Positions 10,728-21,600 of a stretch of 64,000 bases of DNA are shown here, piece after piece. A program made the position numbers and the translations under genes. Origin of the DNA: Gadus chalcogrammus (taxonomy: Eukaryota > Chordata > Actinopteri > Gadiformes > Gadidae); contig NC_079418.1 in NCBI RefSeq assembly GCF_026213295.1, positions 4,909,887 through 4,973,886 on the forward strand. Reading direction: 5' to 3'. The stretch's first letter is position 1. The number at the start of each line of letters is the position of its first letter. Under the pieces are notes generated by a model. That model was given only the letters and a program-made list of their open reading frames with translations, was not told where the DNA came from and ran no database searches.

Positions 10728-11662
10728 TGTGTAACATAATTCACACATTCATACCAACAGGCCACATATGTCCTTGGCGACTAGAGAGGTCTCGTTCCCA
10801 TCCTAGGGAGGGATCCGGCTCCTAGGGAGGTGTCCGGCCCGTACAAGAAGCCATTCATTCATGTATCAATTCTACAGATACGAGCGGCCCAGGTGTTCGA
10901 CGAACTCAGAAGTTTAGGGCCACGAAACAAGTTGCAATGCCAACACATAGCCACAAGGGGTCAGCACCTTACCACAAAGCAAGTTGCAATGCCAACACAT
11001 AGCCACAAGGGAGTAGCATAGAGACACATACAACATCCAGAGAGGCGGGAGTTCAGCACCATTAGCCAATCAGAGCACATAACTAAGTCCACGCCTGCCC
11101 AGTATTAAAGTTACAACCCATAGCTCAGAGGGCTAGAACGCTCCAGGTAAAGCATCCTTTGGAATGCCCTACTAAGTGTATCTCCACATGTGCATGTACA
11201 ATTCCCCTCCTTTTGCTTCTATTGCAGCATTCTTCGAAGAAAATAGTCCAATCCCGGGTTGCTTTTAACTGACTATATTTGTTAAAGTAGGCATGTTTCG
11301 GTATGGTAACTATGAAGCTTAAGGGAGGGAATTGTATCTAACCCGTGGAGAGGAAAATACCGTGATCTACTTCAAGCCCCCGGTGGCTCTCCGCCGTCTA
11401 CCTATTGATCTCTGTCCTCTTCACTTCAAATCACCCGCTAGAGACCGTCAAGTGGGCGTGGCCTATGTAGTGGGCGTGGCCGGGTGACGTAATTGCTCCG
11501 CCCCTGTCTAAAGGTGCTGCCATCTGTGGCTAAAGTAGTTATTGCAGCTGAAGTGTTCGATTCTGCTTGCTAGTGGCTATGTGAGGGTAATGCAGCTTGT
11601 GTGTTCGATCCTGCTTCCTAATGGCTATGTGGGAGCAGCTTATGTACTTAAAATACGTAACA
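10728..11662 (-). mobile_element. LTR of a second, minus-strand retrovirus
   Basis: On the minus strand the purine-rich tract GACCAAGGAGGGAT (11676-11663) is followed by TGTTACG starting at 11662, the expected PPT/LTR boundary. U3 carries an imperfect 48-bp tandem repeat (about 11541-11640), a GGGGCGG Sp1-type box, an ATTACGTCA CRE-like site and two GGCCACGCCCAC boxes (about 11453-11510). A further perfect 32-bp direct repeat lies at 10928-10959 and 10980-11011. The far end is inferred at TGTGTAAC (10728) and is uncertain. The env relic upstream on the same strand supports calling it the 3' LTR. Confidence 0.55.
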
Positions 11663-11671
11663 ATCCCTCCT

Positions 11672-11690
11672 TGGTCATCTCAGATGACCA
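11672..11690. other. Near-perfect palindrome next to the LTR
   Basis: TGGTCATCTCAGATGACCA: 9-bp arms around a single central C. On the minus strand it directly precedes and overlaps the polypurine tract of the second LTR, as the hairpin at 2460-2481 does for the first. Confidence 0.7.
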
Positions 11691-12319
11691 TACAAGATTT
11701 TAAGTCATAAACACCATTTACCACACCGAAAACATAGTCAAAGTATAATAAATCATCAACACCACCGACCGAAGTGGAAAAAACTCCATATTGGAGATAA
11801 ACCACAACGCGTCCCCATAATACTGAAACGGCATTTGCATTGGTGGGTCTCATAGGTAATACAAGTCATTGTTAATAATACAACAATGAACACATATCCT
11901 GGTTATCATACAATCATATGGTTAAAGGGCACATAAACAAAAGTATCCATAGAAATCCAAGCTAATACTTTTGGTTATATGTAACGAGGTCATAACATTT
12001 TCGGCATGTGCAAAAGTAAAGTACAAAATTAGTAGTCATATTAGGAATTAAAAAAATTCAAGATTATTGATAGGCTAGCATGGATTTGGGTGGTTCAGGT
12101 GATCTTTGTGTATTGGTGTGCTGTTGCATGTGGGTGGTATTGGACATTGTTGTAATCGCAGCCATTGTTTCTTCTGTCGCCATCGCGACCTGTAATTCAT
12201 GAACCCAAGGCTCGTCCCTACTTGTCAAGGGCTCAGCTCACAGAGAGGTTACTTTCACATCATGGGAGCCTCCTTCAGGTGTTCAATCGTCGTCGTGTCA
12301 GCAACAGGAAACCTGTAAA
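11691..12319. other. Post-env stretch of second retrovirus, no clear gene
   Basis: Lies between the minus-strand env relic and its LTR. A short minus-strand frame at about 12191-12050 has no recognised domain. Otherwise AT-rich with no repeat structure that I can see. Confidence 0.4.
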
Positions 12320-13010
12320 CAATGGATCATGCCTTTCCACCTCCCAAACATATTCTCCATCCATCCTGTGAAAGGGTCATTAATGCCGGAGTTCTCTGCC
12401 AATTCGAACCTGAGGGATTGTAATCATGCCAGCGCCCTGGCCACCAACCCATCCGGAGCTGTGTTATTGGGGATAAAAGTACAACATGTTGTGCCTATCA
12501 TCGCATACACCCCTCCTTGCTCTGTCAATAACATATCCATATCTATATATTTACATTTACATTTAGGGCATTTAGCAGACGCTTTTATCCAAAGCGACTT
12601 ACAATAATTACATTTGTCATAAGAAGTGCATCAATATATCGCTGTCGGTACAGAAAGGATGTTCATAGAACCAAGTGCAAGTACCACAATCGCTAGGCTA
12701 ATCAATTCCCCGTATTACAGACATGATAGCAGCTGCTGCAGTTGCTACACAGTTAAGTGCTACGATATAATACAGTACAATACTATTAAGTGCTACAATA
12801 CAATACAACATATATTCCTTTAACCTTATTCGTGGAAAACTGTACGAACTGTTGCTGATCATGACATATGTAATTTATCCAAACAATATTTTTTCTAATG
12901 GTGGACAACCAAAACAGAACCGATTCAAATCCTGCCGTTATTTGATTTCCTCATGTGACTGTTACTCCTTGCTTGGCAGACGTAGTTTGTAGGCTCCGGG
13001 TGTGTCTGCA
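12320..13010 (-). pseudogene. env: Second retroviral env TM relic, minus strand
   Basis: Found by reading the minus strand rather than from a long ORF. About 12995-12835 encodes the N-terminal TM region (an AGFES-type block and a WINYI block) matching in order the TM of the plus-strand env at 436-1059. After a repeat insertion, about 12546-12320 encodes DMLLTEQGG, a degenerate disulfide motif, the TFIPNN block, and a membrane-proximal WM..MFGRWKG motif. In the CX6CC motif the first Cys is Tyr while the CC pair remains. Stops and the insertion kill it. Gamma-type TM identity is well supported; limits are approximate and SU is not recognised. Confidence 0.75.
12546..12830 (+). repeat. SINE-like fish dispersed repeat inserted in env relic
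   Basis: Contains the widespread teleost repeat core with AGCAGACGCTTTTATCC and CAAAGCGACTTACA, followed by TAAGTGCTACAAT-type words repeated at about 12752 and 12786. It separates two halves of the minus-strand env TM. No clean target duplication was identified. Confidence 0.6.
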
Positions 13011-13780
13011 TCTGGTTCTGGAACTTTTTGTTTCTATTGTAGAAATACAAACTCATGTACAGCAGTTAGTTGTTCAAAAGCATATTTCCTTTCATTCTAA
13101 TTGTTTTACAGTATCTACTTTGATTTAATTTCACACTACATCCCTCCTTGCGCATTGCTTCAGCCATGCGCATTGAATGACAACCAAACCTAACAACGCC
13201 GTAGTGCAACCAAGTTGAAGTTCCTTTCCTTAATCATCTGTATATAAACCAATCTATTGTGAAGAGAAATGAAAACCAGTATACAAAACCAAAGGTCGAT
13301 ATTGGTGGGTCTATGCAGCCGTCTTGAGACCACACTGTTCTCAAATGCACTAAACCGTAAACGATACATGAGTCAGTATACCTATGTGTCGCAATTTATC
13401 AGAATAAAAAAAATATCATACTATGAAACGCTGACGTTGTATCAAAGCGTTACAGCAGCAGCAGTGGCATTTGAAAGGTGAGCCCACTACTTCTGAATCT
13501 AAATTGAGAACCCTAGCATTTAGGTTCCCTTCCCAGCAGATGTATCGCTAATCCATTTCTTATCTATAACCAAAAAGATGTAAAAGGGAAATAACAATGT
13601 TAAAATTTGCATGTTCAATATCACTTCTGTGTTAACCGTATCTCATGATAACAGTTACCTTCATCATACTACCCGATTGTCCTACTTTAACTATGTATAT
13701 TGGATGACCTAATCTTCATTTATTCTACCTATTGCTCGCATTTGATGTTGTCCACACTTTGATTCACTCCTATGTACATC
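13011..13780. other. Unassigned AT-rich stretch
   Basis: Probably includes the decayed SU part of the minus-strand env (to about 13260) but I could not read it. No other feature recognised. Confidence 0.4.
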
Positions 13781-13865
13781 GCATACCACATCAAACGTGC
13801 ATACGCCTTATTCTCTGCACAACATCCTATTGCGCTACCTTTTGCATACCACATCAAACGTGCAT
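13781..13865 (+). repeat. 22-bp direct repeat bordering LINE fragment
   Basis: Two perfect 22-bp copies containing ACCACATCAAACGTGCAT, at 13781-13802 and 13844-13865 (63-bp period). The second ends just where LINE coding sequence begins. It could be a junction duplication from insertion or repair. Confidence 0.7.
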
Positions 13866-13869
13866 GTTA

Positions 13870-15371
13870 TCGTTTGTTATTGGACTTCTGTGCTAGTCAT
13901 GGATTATCCATAACAAACACCATGTTCGAACATAAGGGTGCTCATAAGTGTACCTGGTACCAGAGTACCCTAGGCCGAAGATCGATGATCGATTTCGTGA
14001 TCGTGTCATCTGATCTGAGGCCGCATGTTTTGGGCACTCGGGTAAAGAGAGGGGCGGAACTGTCAACCGACCACCATCTGGTTGTGAGTTGGATCAGGGA
14101 ATGGGGGAAATTTCCGGATAGACCTGGTAAGCCCAAACGAGTAGTGCGGGTGAACTGGGAACGTCTGGAGGAGGCCCCCGTCCTAGGTATCTTCAACTCA
14201 CACCTCCGGCTGAGCTTTTCTGGCATTCCTGTGGAGGTTGGGGGCATTGAGCCGGAGTGGGCGGTGTTCAAAGCCTCCATTGCTGAAGCTGCGGTGGCTA
14301 GCTGTGGCCTCAGGGTCTTAGGCTCCTCAAGGGGCGGTAACCCTCGGACACCGTGGTGGACACCGGTGGTCAGGGAAGCCGTCCGACTGAAGAAGGAGGC
14401 CTTCCGGGATATGATATCCTGGAGGACTCCTGACTCGGTTGCAGGGTACCGACAGGCTCGAAGGGCTGCAGCGGCTGCCGTGTCGGAGGCTAAGCAGCGG
14501 GTGTGGGAGAAGTTCGGAGAGGCCATGGAGAAGGACTTTCGGTCGGCACCAAAGTGTTTCTGGAAGACTATCCGGCACCTCAGGAGGGGGAAACGGGGAA
14601 CCATCCAAGCTGTGTACAGTAAGGATGGGACTCTGTTGACCTCAACTGAGGAGGTCGTCGGACGTTGGAAGGAACACTTTGAGGAACTCCTGAATCCGAA
14701 TAACACGCCCTCTATGTTGGAGGCAGAGCTCGAGGTTGATGGTGTTTCGTCGTCAATTTCCCTGCAGGAGGTCACTGAGGTAGTCAAACATCTCCGCAGT
14801 GGCAAAGCCCCAGGGATTGATGAGAGGCAGCCAGAAATGCTAAAGGCTCTGGGTGTTGAGGGGCTGTCATGGTTGACACGCCTATTCAACATCGCGTGGG
14901 AGTCGGGTACAGTGCCAAAGGAGTGGCAAACCGGGGTGGTGGTTCCCCTGTTCAAAAAGGGGGACCAGAAAGTGTGTGCCAATTACCGGGGTATCACACT
15001 TCTCAGCCTCCCTGGTAAAGTCTACTCCAAGGTGCTGGAAAGGAGGGTTCGGCCGATCGTCGAACCTCAGATTGAAGAGGAACAATGCGGTTTTCGCCCC
15101 GGACGTGGAACTACGGACCAGATCTTCACTCTCGCAAGGATCCTGGAGGGGGCCTGGGAGTATGCCCATCCGGTCTACATGTGTTTTGTCGATCTGGAGA
15201 AGGCGTATGACCGGGTCCCCCGGGAGAAACTGTGGGAGGTGCTGCGGGAGTATGGGGTAAGGGGGTCTATCCTCAGGGCCATCCAATCTTTGTACTCCCA
15301 AAGCGAGAGCTGTGTTCTTGTTCTCGGCAGCCAGTCAGTTTCGTTCTCAGTGGGTGCTGGTCTCCGCCAGG
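13870..15371 (+). pseudogene. LINE ORF2 fragment A: endonuclease end and RT start
   Basis: One long open frame. It starts inside the endonuclease domain (LLLDFCASHG, then RSMIDFV and the TDHHLVVSW box), continues through the linker (PWWTPVVREAVRLKK), and enters the RT fingers and palm with NYRGITLLS, CGFRPGRGTTDQ and motif A FVDLEKAYD near 15186. It breaks off just before the Q-G/YADD region, so the active site is incomplete. The first residues of the frame (13772-13869) are not LINE. This layout suggests a fish LINE of the I/Nimb or RTE-like groups; I cannot decide. Preservation is better than that of the L2-type LINE. Confidence 0.75.
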
Positions 15372-15967
15372 CAGTATCGTGCCTTAATAATTTATCGTCT
15401 TTAATATCAAAATTTGAACAACACCTGCCGTCTGATCACTAGCTGCTTGAAACCCACCAACACAAGCAACCTCCACCTCCTTGCTGGCATTGCCCCTTCG
15501 ATGAACGCCATCTCCTCCATGGATGCCATCCTCCGGCCCAATGGCTAAAGTCAAGAAGAAGCTTTCTCAGCCATGTCCAGCCCCTAACAAAGTCTCGGGA
15601 AGAAACCAGAATCCAACTCTGGATGGAAAAACTTGAGAATGACCCACCTCCAACTGGCATGGGAATACCCCCCACTGAAAAACTACCCCCTGGTGCAGAA
15701 GCATCATGGACCCAATGGAAAACACTAAACCGCCTCAGAACAAGAACAGGACGATCCAAAGATGCTCTGGTCAGATGGGGCTACAAGACTGGCCCAACCA
15801 CCTATGAATGTGGAGAAGCAGACCACACAATGGAGCACTGCCTTGTCTGCACTCTACTACCCAACCCCTGCAGCCCAAAAGACCTTGCAGTTTTCAACAA
15901 CAATGCAAAGGACTGTGTAATGAAATGGGAAACTATCATATAAACGCTTCAGTGAAACGAAAAGAAG
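15372..15967 (+). pseudogene. LINE fragment B: RT C-terminus and 3' tail
   Basis: Coding similarity changes abruptly at about 15372. What follows reads as the far C-terminal part of another LINE reverse transcriptase: an ITSCLKPTNTS segment, then an open frame 15623-15943 with WKTLNRLRTRTGRSK, a CGEADHTMEHCLVC Cys/His cluster and a terminal stop at 15941-15943. A short 3' UTR ends in GAAACGAAAAGAAG, a GAA-rich tail. The family differs from fragment A, because the intervening RT palm and thumb are absent and the two ends belong to differently organised LINEs. The frame breaks near 15440. Confidence 0.65.
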
Positions 15968-17607
15968 AACTAGAACTGCAAGCAGTTATGCAGGGGTCCA
16001 AGAAGTGTGCATTTCGCCGGCACAACGCGACAAGAAATGTGCGTTTCGCCGGCACAACGCGAAGCATGTGTTCAAAATGCTACCCTGAACCTGTGGATAC
16101 AAAGGATTTGACTGTGGTAGGAGTAGCGAGAAGTCAGTGCAGCGTTTTCGCGGCGAAATTTTGTAGAAGATATACAATTTCCTCGTTTATGGCGCCCCCT
16201 AATGGCGAAATTTTCCGATTTTTTTATCGAACGACATTAAGGTTAGCACCAACATGTGTGTAAAATTTGGACTCGATCCGATGTCTACTTTTGTTTTTTT
16301 TTGGATTTTTGATTTTCCATGTCTAATTTAGCTCATAAACCAATATTCAAAACGCTACCGTTTCGTCGTCAAAGGTCGGATCAAAAAACTGTCCGATACT
16401 TTCTTTGCGCGTGCGTCTGAAGATGTCGTGTGCAAAGTTTGGTGTCGATTGGTCAAGAAATGTGGGAGGAGTAGGGAAAAAACTGTTTTTTGGTTTTCGC
16501 GATTTTGCGGAAAAAAAAATTATAGACGCAAATGGGCGTGGCCTATGCCAAAAGATGCAGCAGACTCCAGTGAATATGTGGGTACACGTTTTTGACTGTG
16601 GGAGGTTCGGTGTGGGAGTTATAGCCCCAAACGCATTTTCCCTTGGTATAGCGCCACCTAGTGGCCGGCGTGTCTGGATTTGGTCGTGTGCTTAGAACTC
16701 AGGGACCTGGATCTAGTCATGCAATTGGCGTGTCGGCACCATTTACGGTTTGGGCTGTGGGCACACTTTTAGGGTTAGCATGTCGGAATAATAACTAGAA
16801 CTGCAAGCAGTTATGCAGGGGTCCAAGAAGTGTGCATTTCGCCGGCACAACGCGACAAACAATGTGCGTTTCGCCGGCACAACGCGAAGCATGTGTTCAA
16901 AACGCTACCCTGAACCTGTGGATACAAAGGATTTGACTGTGGTAGGAGTAGCGAGAAGTCAGTGTAGCGTTTTCGCGGTGAAATTGTGTAGAAGATACAC
17001 AATTTCCTCGTTTATTGCGCCCCCCAATGGCGAAATTTCCCGAATTTTTTATCGAACGACATTAAGGTTAACATCAACATGTGTGTAAAATTTGGACTCG
17101 ATCCGATGTCTAATTTTGGATTTCTTTGGATTTTTGATATTCCACGTCTAATTTAGCTAATAAACCAATATTCAAAACGCTACCGTTTCGTCGTCGAAGG
17201 CCGCATCAAAAAAGTGTTCCATGCATTCTTTGCGTGTGCGTCTGAAGATGTCGTGTGCAAAGATTGGTGTCGATTGGTCAAGAAATTTGGGAGGAGTAGC
17301 GAAAAAACATTTTTGCAGTTTTCGCGATTTAGCGAAAAATATTCATCGACGCAAATGGGCGTGGCCTATGCCAAAAGATGCAGCCGACTCCAGTGCATCT
17401 GTGAGTACAAGTTTTTGGACTCTTGGAGGTTCGGTGTGGGAGTTATAGCCCCAAACGCGTATTCCTTGGTATAGCGCCACCTAGTGTTCGGCGTGTCTGG
17501 ATTTTGTCGTCTGCGTAGTCCGAAGAGATCTGGATCTAGTCATGTAATTGGCGTGTGTGCACCATTTACGGTTTGGGCTGTGGTACCACTTTTAGGGGTG
17601 TAAGTAT
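15968..17607 (-). repeat. Array 1 units 1-2 (type A)
   Basis: 825 and 815 bp, without the terminal CTTGGACCCC module. The first unit directly follows the GAA-rich tail of LINE fragment B. Confidence 0.85.
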
Positions 17608-18685
17608 AACTAGAACTGCAAGCAGTTATGCAGGGGTCCAAGAAGTGTGCATTTCGCCGGCACAACGCGACAAGAAAGGTGCGTTTCGCCGGCACAACGC
17701 GAAGCATGTGTTCAAAACGCTTCCGTGAACCTGTGGATATAAAGGTTTTGACTGTGGGAGCTTCGGTGTGGGAGTTATAGCCTAAAACGCGTTTTCAGAA
17801 CATTCCATTGGCCAAATAGGAGATATACAATGTCGTCGTTTTTTGGTGCCGCCCTGTTGGCGAAATTTTCCAAAGACAATTTTCCTTTGCCAAATAACTC
17901 CCGCCCACATTAATAATTCTTTGCCATATTTTTTATATAGACTCGGGTTTGCCCCTTGATGGTTCCCTTATAGTTTGAAGAACATTCCTTGGGCCAATTA
18001 GAAGATATACAATTTCGTATTTTATTGCGCCCCCTGAGGGCGTAATTTTCCGAATTTTTTATCGTACGCTGTAGAGGTTAGCACCAACATGTGTGTAAAA
18101 TTTGGACTTGATCCGATGTCAATTTTTTTTTTTTTTTTTGATTTTTGATTTTCGACTTAAAACTTAGCTAATAAACAAATATTGAAAATGCTACCGTTTC
18201 GTCATCGAAGGTCGGATCAAAAAAGTGTTCCATGCCTTCTTTTTGTGTGCGTCTGAAGATATCGTGTGCCAAGTTTTGTGTGAATTGGTCAAGAAATGTG
18301 GGAGGAGTAGGGAAAAGGCAGTTTTGCGGTTTTCGCGATTTTGCGAAAAAAAATTATAGACGCAAATGGGCGTGGCCTATGCCAAAAGATGCAGCAGACT
18401 CCAGTGAATATGTGGGTACAAGTTTTTGACTGTGGGAGGTTCGGTGTGGGAGTTATAGCCCCAAACGCGTATTCCTTGGTATAGCGCCACCTAGTGGCCG
18501 GCGTGTCTGGATTTTGTCGTCTGCCTAGAACTCAGGGACCTGGATCTAGTCATGCAATTGGCGTGTCGGCACCATTTACGGTTTGGGCTGTGGGCACACT
18601 TTTAGTGCTGGAATAATAATAATAATAATAATAGGAATAATCCTTACAAAAACAATAGGGATCCAACCTGTTGGCTTGGACCCCT
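17608..18685 (-). repeat. Array 1 unit 3 (type B)
   Basis: 1078 bp. It has the double CGGC block and the extra central segment with an ATTCCATTGGCC motif and a reduced-similarity copy of the GCGCCCCC block. Near 18125 it has a T run of about 18. It ends with one terminal module. Confidence 0.85.
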
Positions 18686-21600
18686 AACTAGAACTGCAAG
18701 CAGTTATGCAGGGGTCCAAGAAGTGTGCATTTCGCCGGCACAACGCGACAAGAAATGTGCGTTTCGCCGGCACAACGCGAGGCATGTGTTTAAAACGCTA
18801 CCCTAAACCTGTGGATACAAAGGATTTGACTGTGGTAGGAGTTGCGAGAAGTCAGTGTAGCGTTTTCGCAGCGAAATTCTGTAGAAGATATACAATTTCC
18901 TCGTTTATTGCGCCCCCTAATGGCGAAATTTTCCGATATTTTTATCAAACGTCATTAACGTTAGCACCGACATGTCTGTAAAATTTGGGCTCGATCCGAT
19001 GTCTAATTTTGGATTTTTTTGGATTTTTAATTTTCCACGTCTAATTTAGCTAATAAACCAATATTCAAAACTCTACCGTTTCGTCGTCGAAGGTCGGATC
19101 AAAAAACTGTCTAAGATTTCTATGCGTGTGTGTCTGAAGATGTCGTGTGCAAAGTTTGGTGTCGATTGGTCAAGAAATGTGGGAGGAGTAGGGAAAAAAC
19201 AGTTTTGCGGTTTTCGCGATTTAGCGAAAAATATTCATAGACGCAAATGGGCGTGGCCTAGGCCAAAAGATGCAGCAGACTCCAGTGCATCTGTGTGTAC
19301 AAGTTTTTGGACTGTGGGAGGTTCGGTGTGGGAGTTATAGCCCCAAACGCGTATTCCTTGGTATAGCGCCACCTAGTGGCCGGCGTGTCTGGATTTTGTC
19401 GTCTGCATAGTCTTCACTGACCTGGATCTAGTCATGCAATTGGCGTGTGTGCAACATTTACGGTATGGGCTGTATTCCCACTTTCTTGGTAGGAAGTATA
19501 ATAAGAAAAATCCCTACAAAAACAATAGGGATCCAACCTGTTGGCTTGGACCCCTAAAAACTAGAACTGCAAGCAGTTATGCAGGGGTCCAAGAAGTGTG
19601 CATTTCGCCGGCACAACGCGACAAGAAATGTGCATTTCGCCGGTACAACGCGAAGCATGTGTTCAAAACGCTACCCTGAACCTGTGGATACAAAGGATTT
19701 GACTGTGGTAGGAGTAGCGAGAAGTCAGTGTAGCGTTATCGCGGCGAAATTTTGTAGAAGATATACAATTTCCTCGTTTATTGCGCCCCCTAACGGCGAA
19801 ATTGTCCGAAATTTTTATCGAACGTCATTAAGGTTAGCACCAACATGTGTGTAGAATTTGGACTCGATCCGATGTCTAATTTTCGATTTTCGATTTTCCA
19901 CGTCTAATTTAGCTAATATACCAATATTCAAAATGCTATCGTTTCGTCGTCGAAGGTCGGATCAAAAAACTGTATATGATACCTTTGCGTGTGCGTCTGA
20001 AGATGTCGTGTGCAAAGTTTTGTGTCGATTGGTCAAGAAATGTGGGAGGAGTAGCGAAAAAACAGTTTTGCGGTTTTCGCGATTTTGCGAAAAAAAATTA
20101 TAGGCGCAAATGGGCGTGGCCTATGCCAAAAGATGCAGCAGACTCCAGTGAATCTGTGTGTACGAGGTTTTGAATGTGGGAGGTTCGGTGTGGGAGTTAT
20201 AGCCCCAAACGCGTCTTTCCTTGGTATAGCGCCACCTAGTGGCCGGCGTGTCTGGATTTTGTCGTCTGCTTAGAACTCAGGGCCCTGGATCTAGTCATGC
20301 AATTGGCGTGTCGGCACCATTTACGGTTTGGGCTGTGGACCCACTTCTAGGGGGGAATAATAATAACTAGAACTGCAAGCAGTTATGCAGGGGTCCAAGA
20401 AGTGTGCATTTCGCCGGCACAACGCGACAAGAAATGTGCATTTCGCCGGAAAAACGCGAAGCATGTGTTCAAAACGCTACCCTGAACCTGTGGAGTAGCG
20501 TGAAGTCAGTGTAGCGTTTTCGCGGCGAAATTTTTGTAGAAGATATACAATTTCCTCGTTTATTGCGCCCCCTAATGGCGAAATTTTCCGAAATTTTTAT
20601 CGAAGGTCAATAAGGTTAGCACCAACATGTGTCTAAAATTTGGACTCGATCCGATGTCTAATTTTGGAATTTTTTGGTTTTTTAATTTTCCACGTCTAAT
20701 TTAGCTAATAAAAGAATATTCAAAACTCTACCGTTTCGTCGTCGAAGGTCGGATCAAAAAACTGTATATGATTTCTTTGCGTGTGCGTCTGAAGATGCCG
20801 TGTGCAAAGTTTGGTGTTGATTGGTCAAGAAATGTGGGAGGAGTAGGGAAAAAACAGTTTTGCGGTTTTCGCGATTTAGCGAAAAATATTCATAGACGCA
20901 AATGGGCGTGGCCTAGGCCAAAAGATGCAGCAGACTCCAGTGCATCTGTGTGTACAAGTTTTTGGACTCTGGGAGGTTCGGTGTGGGAGTTATAGCCCCA
21001 AACGCGTATTCGTTGGTATAGCGCCACCTAGTGGCCGGCGTGTCTGGATTTTGTTATCTGAGTAGCGGTGCCGATTCTGGATCTAGCCATGCAATTGGCG
21101 CGTGTGCACCATTTACGGTTTGGGCTGTGGTTCCACTTTCACGGGGAGGTAGTATAATAATAATAAAAAAAATCCTTACAAAAACAATAGGGATCCAACC
21201 TGTTGGCTTGGACCCCTAACTAGAACTGCAAGCAGTTATGCAGGGGTCCAAGAAGTGTGCATTTCGCCGGCACAACGCGACAAGAAATGTGCATTTCGCC
21301 GGCACATCGCGAAGCATGTGTTGAAAACGCTGCCCTGAACCTGTGGATACAAAGGATTTGACTGTGGTAGGAGTAGCGAGAAGTCAGTGTAGCGTTTTTG
21401 TGGCGAAATTTTGTAGAATATATACAATTTCCTCGTTTATTGCGCCCCCTAATGGCGGAATTTTCCGAAATTTTTAACGAACGTCATTAAGGTTAGCACC
21501 AACATGTGTGTAGAATTTGGACTCGATCCGATGTCTAATTTTGGATTTTTTTGTATTTTTGATTTTCCACGTCTAATTTAGCTAATATACCAATATTCAA

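Noticed and set aside
13120..13150. A second polypurine tract plus TGTAGTG LTR start on the minus strand near 13138
   Set aside because: It sits upstream of the env TM relic on the same strand, where env or SU sequence is expected, and no LTR features follow.
13942..14982. 346-aa minus-strand ORF
   Set aside because: Antisense shadow of the LINE reverse transcriptase on the plus strand; no domain of its own.
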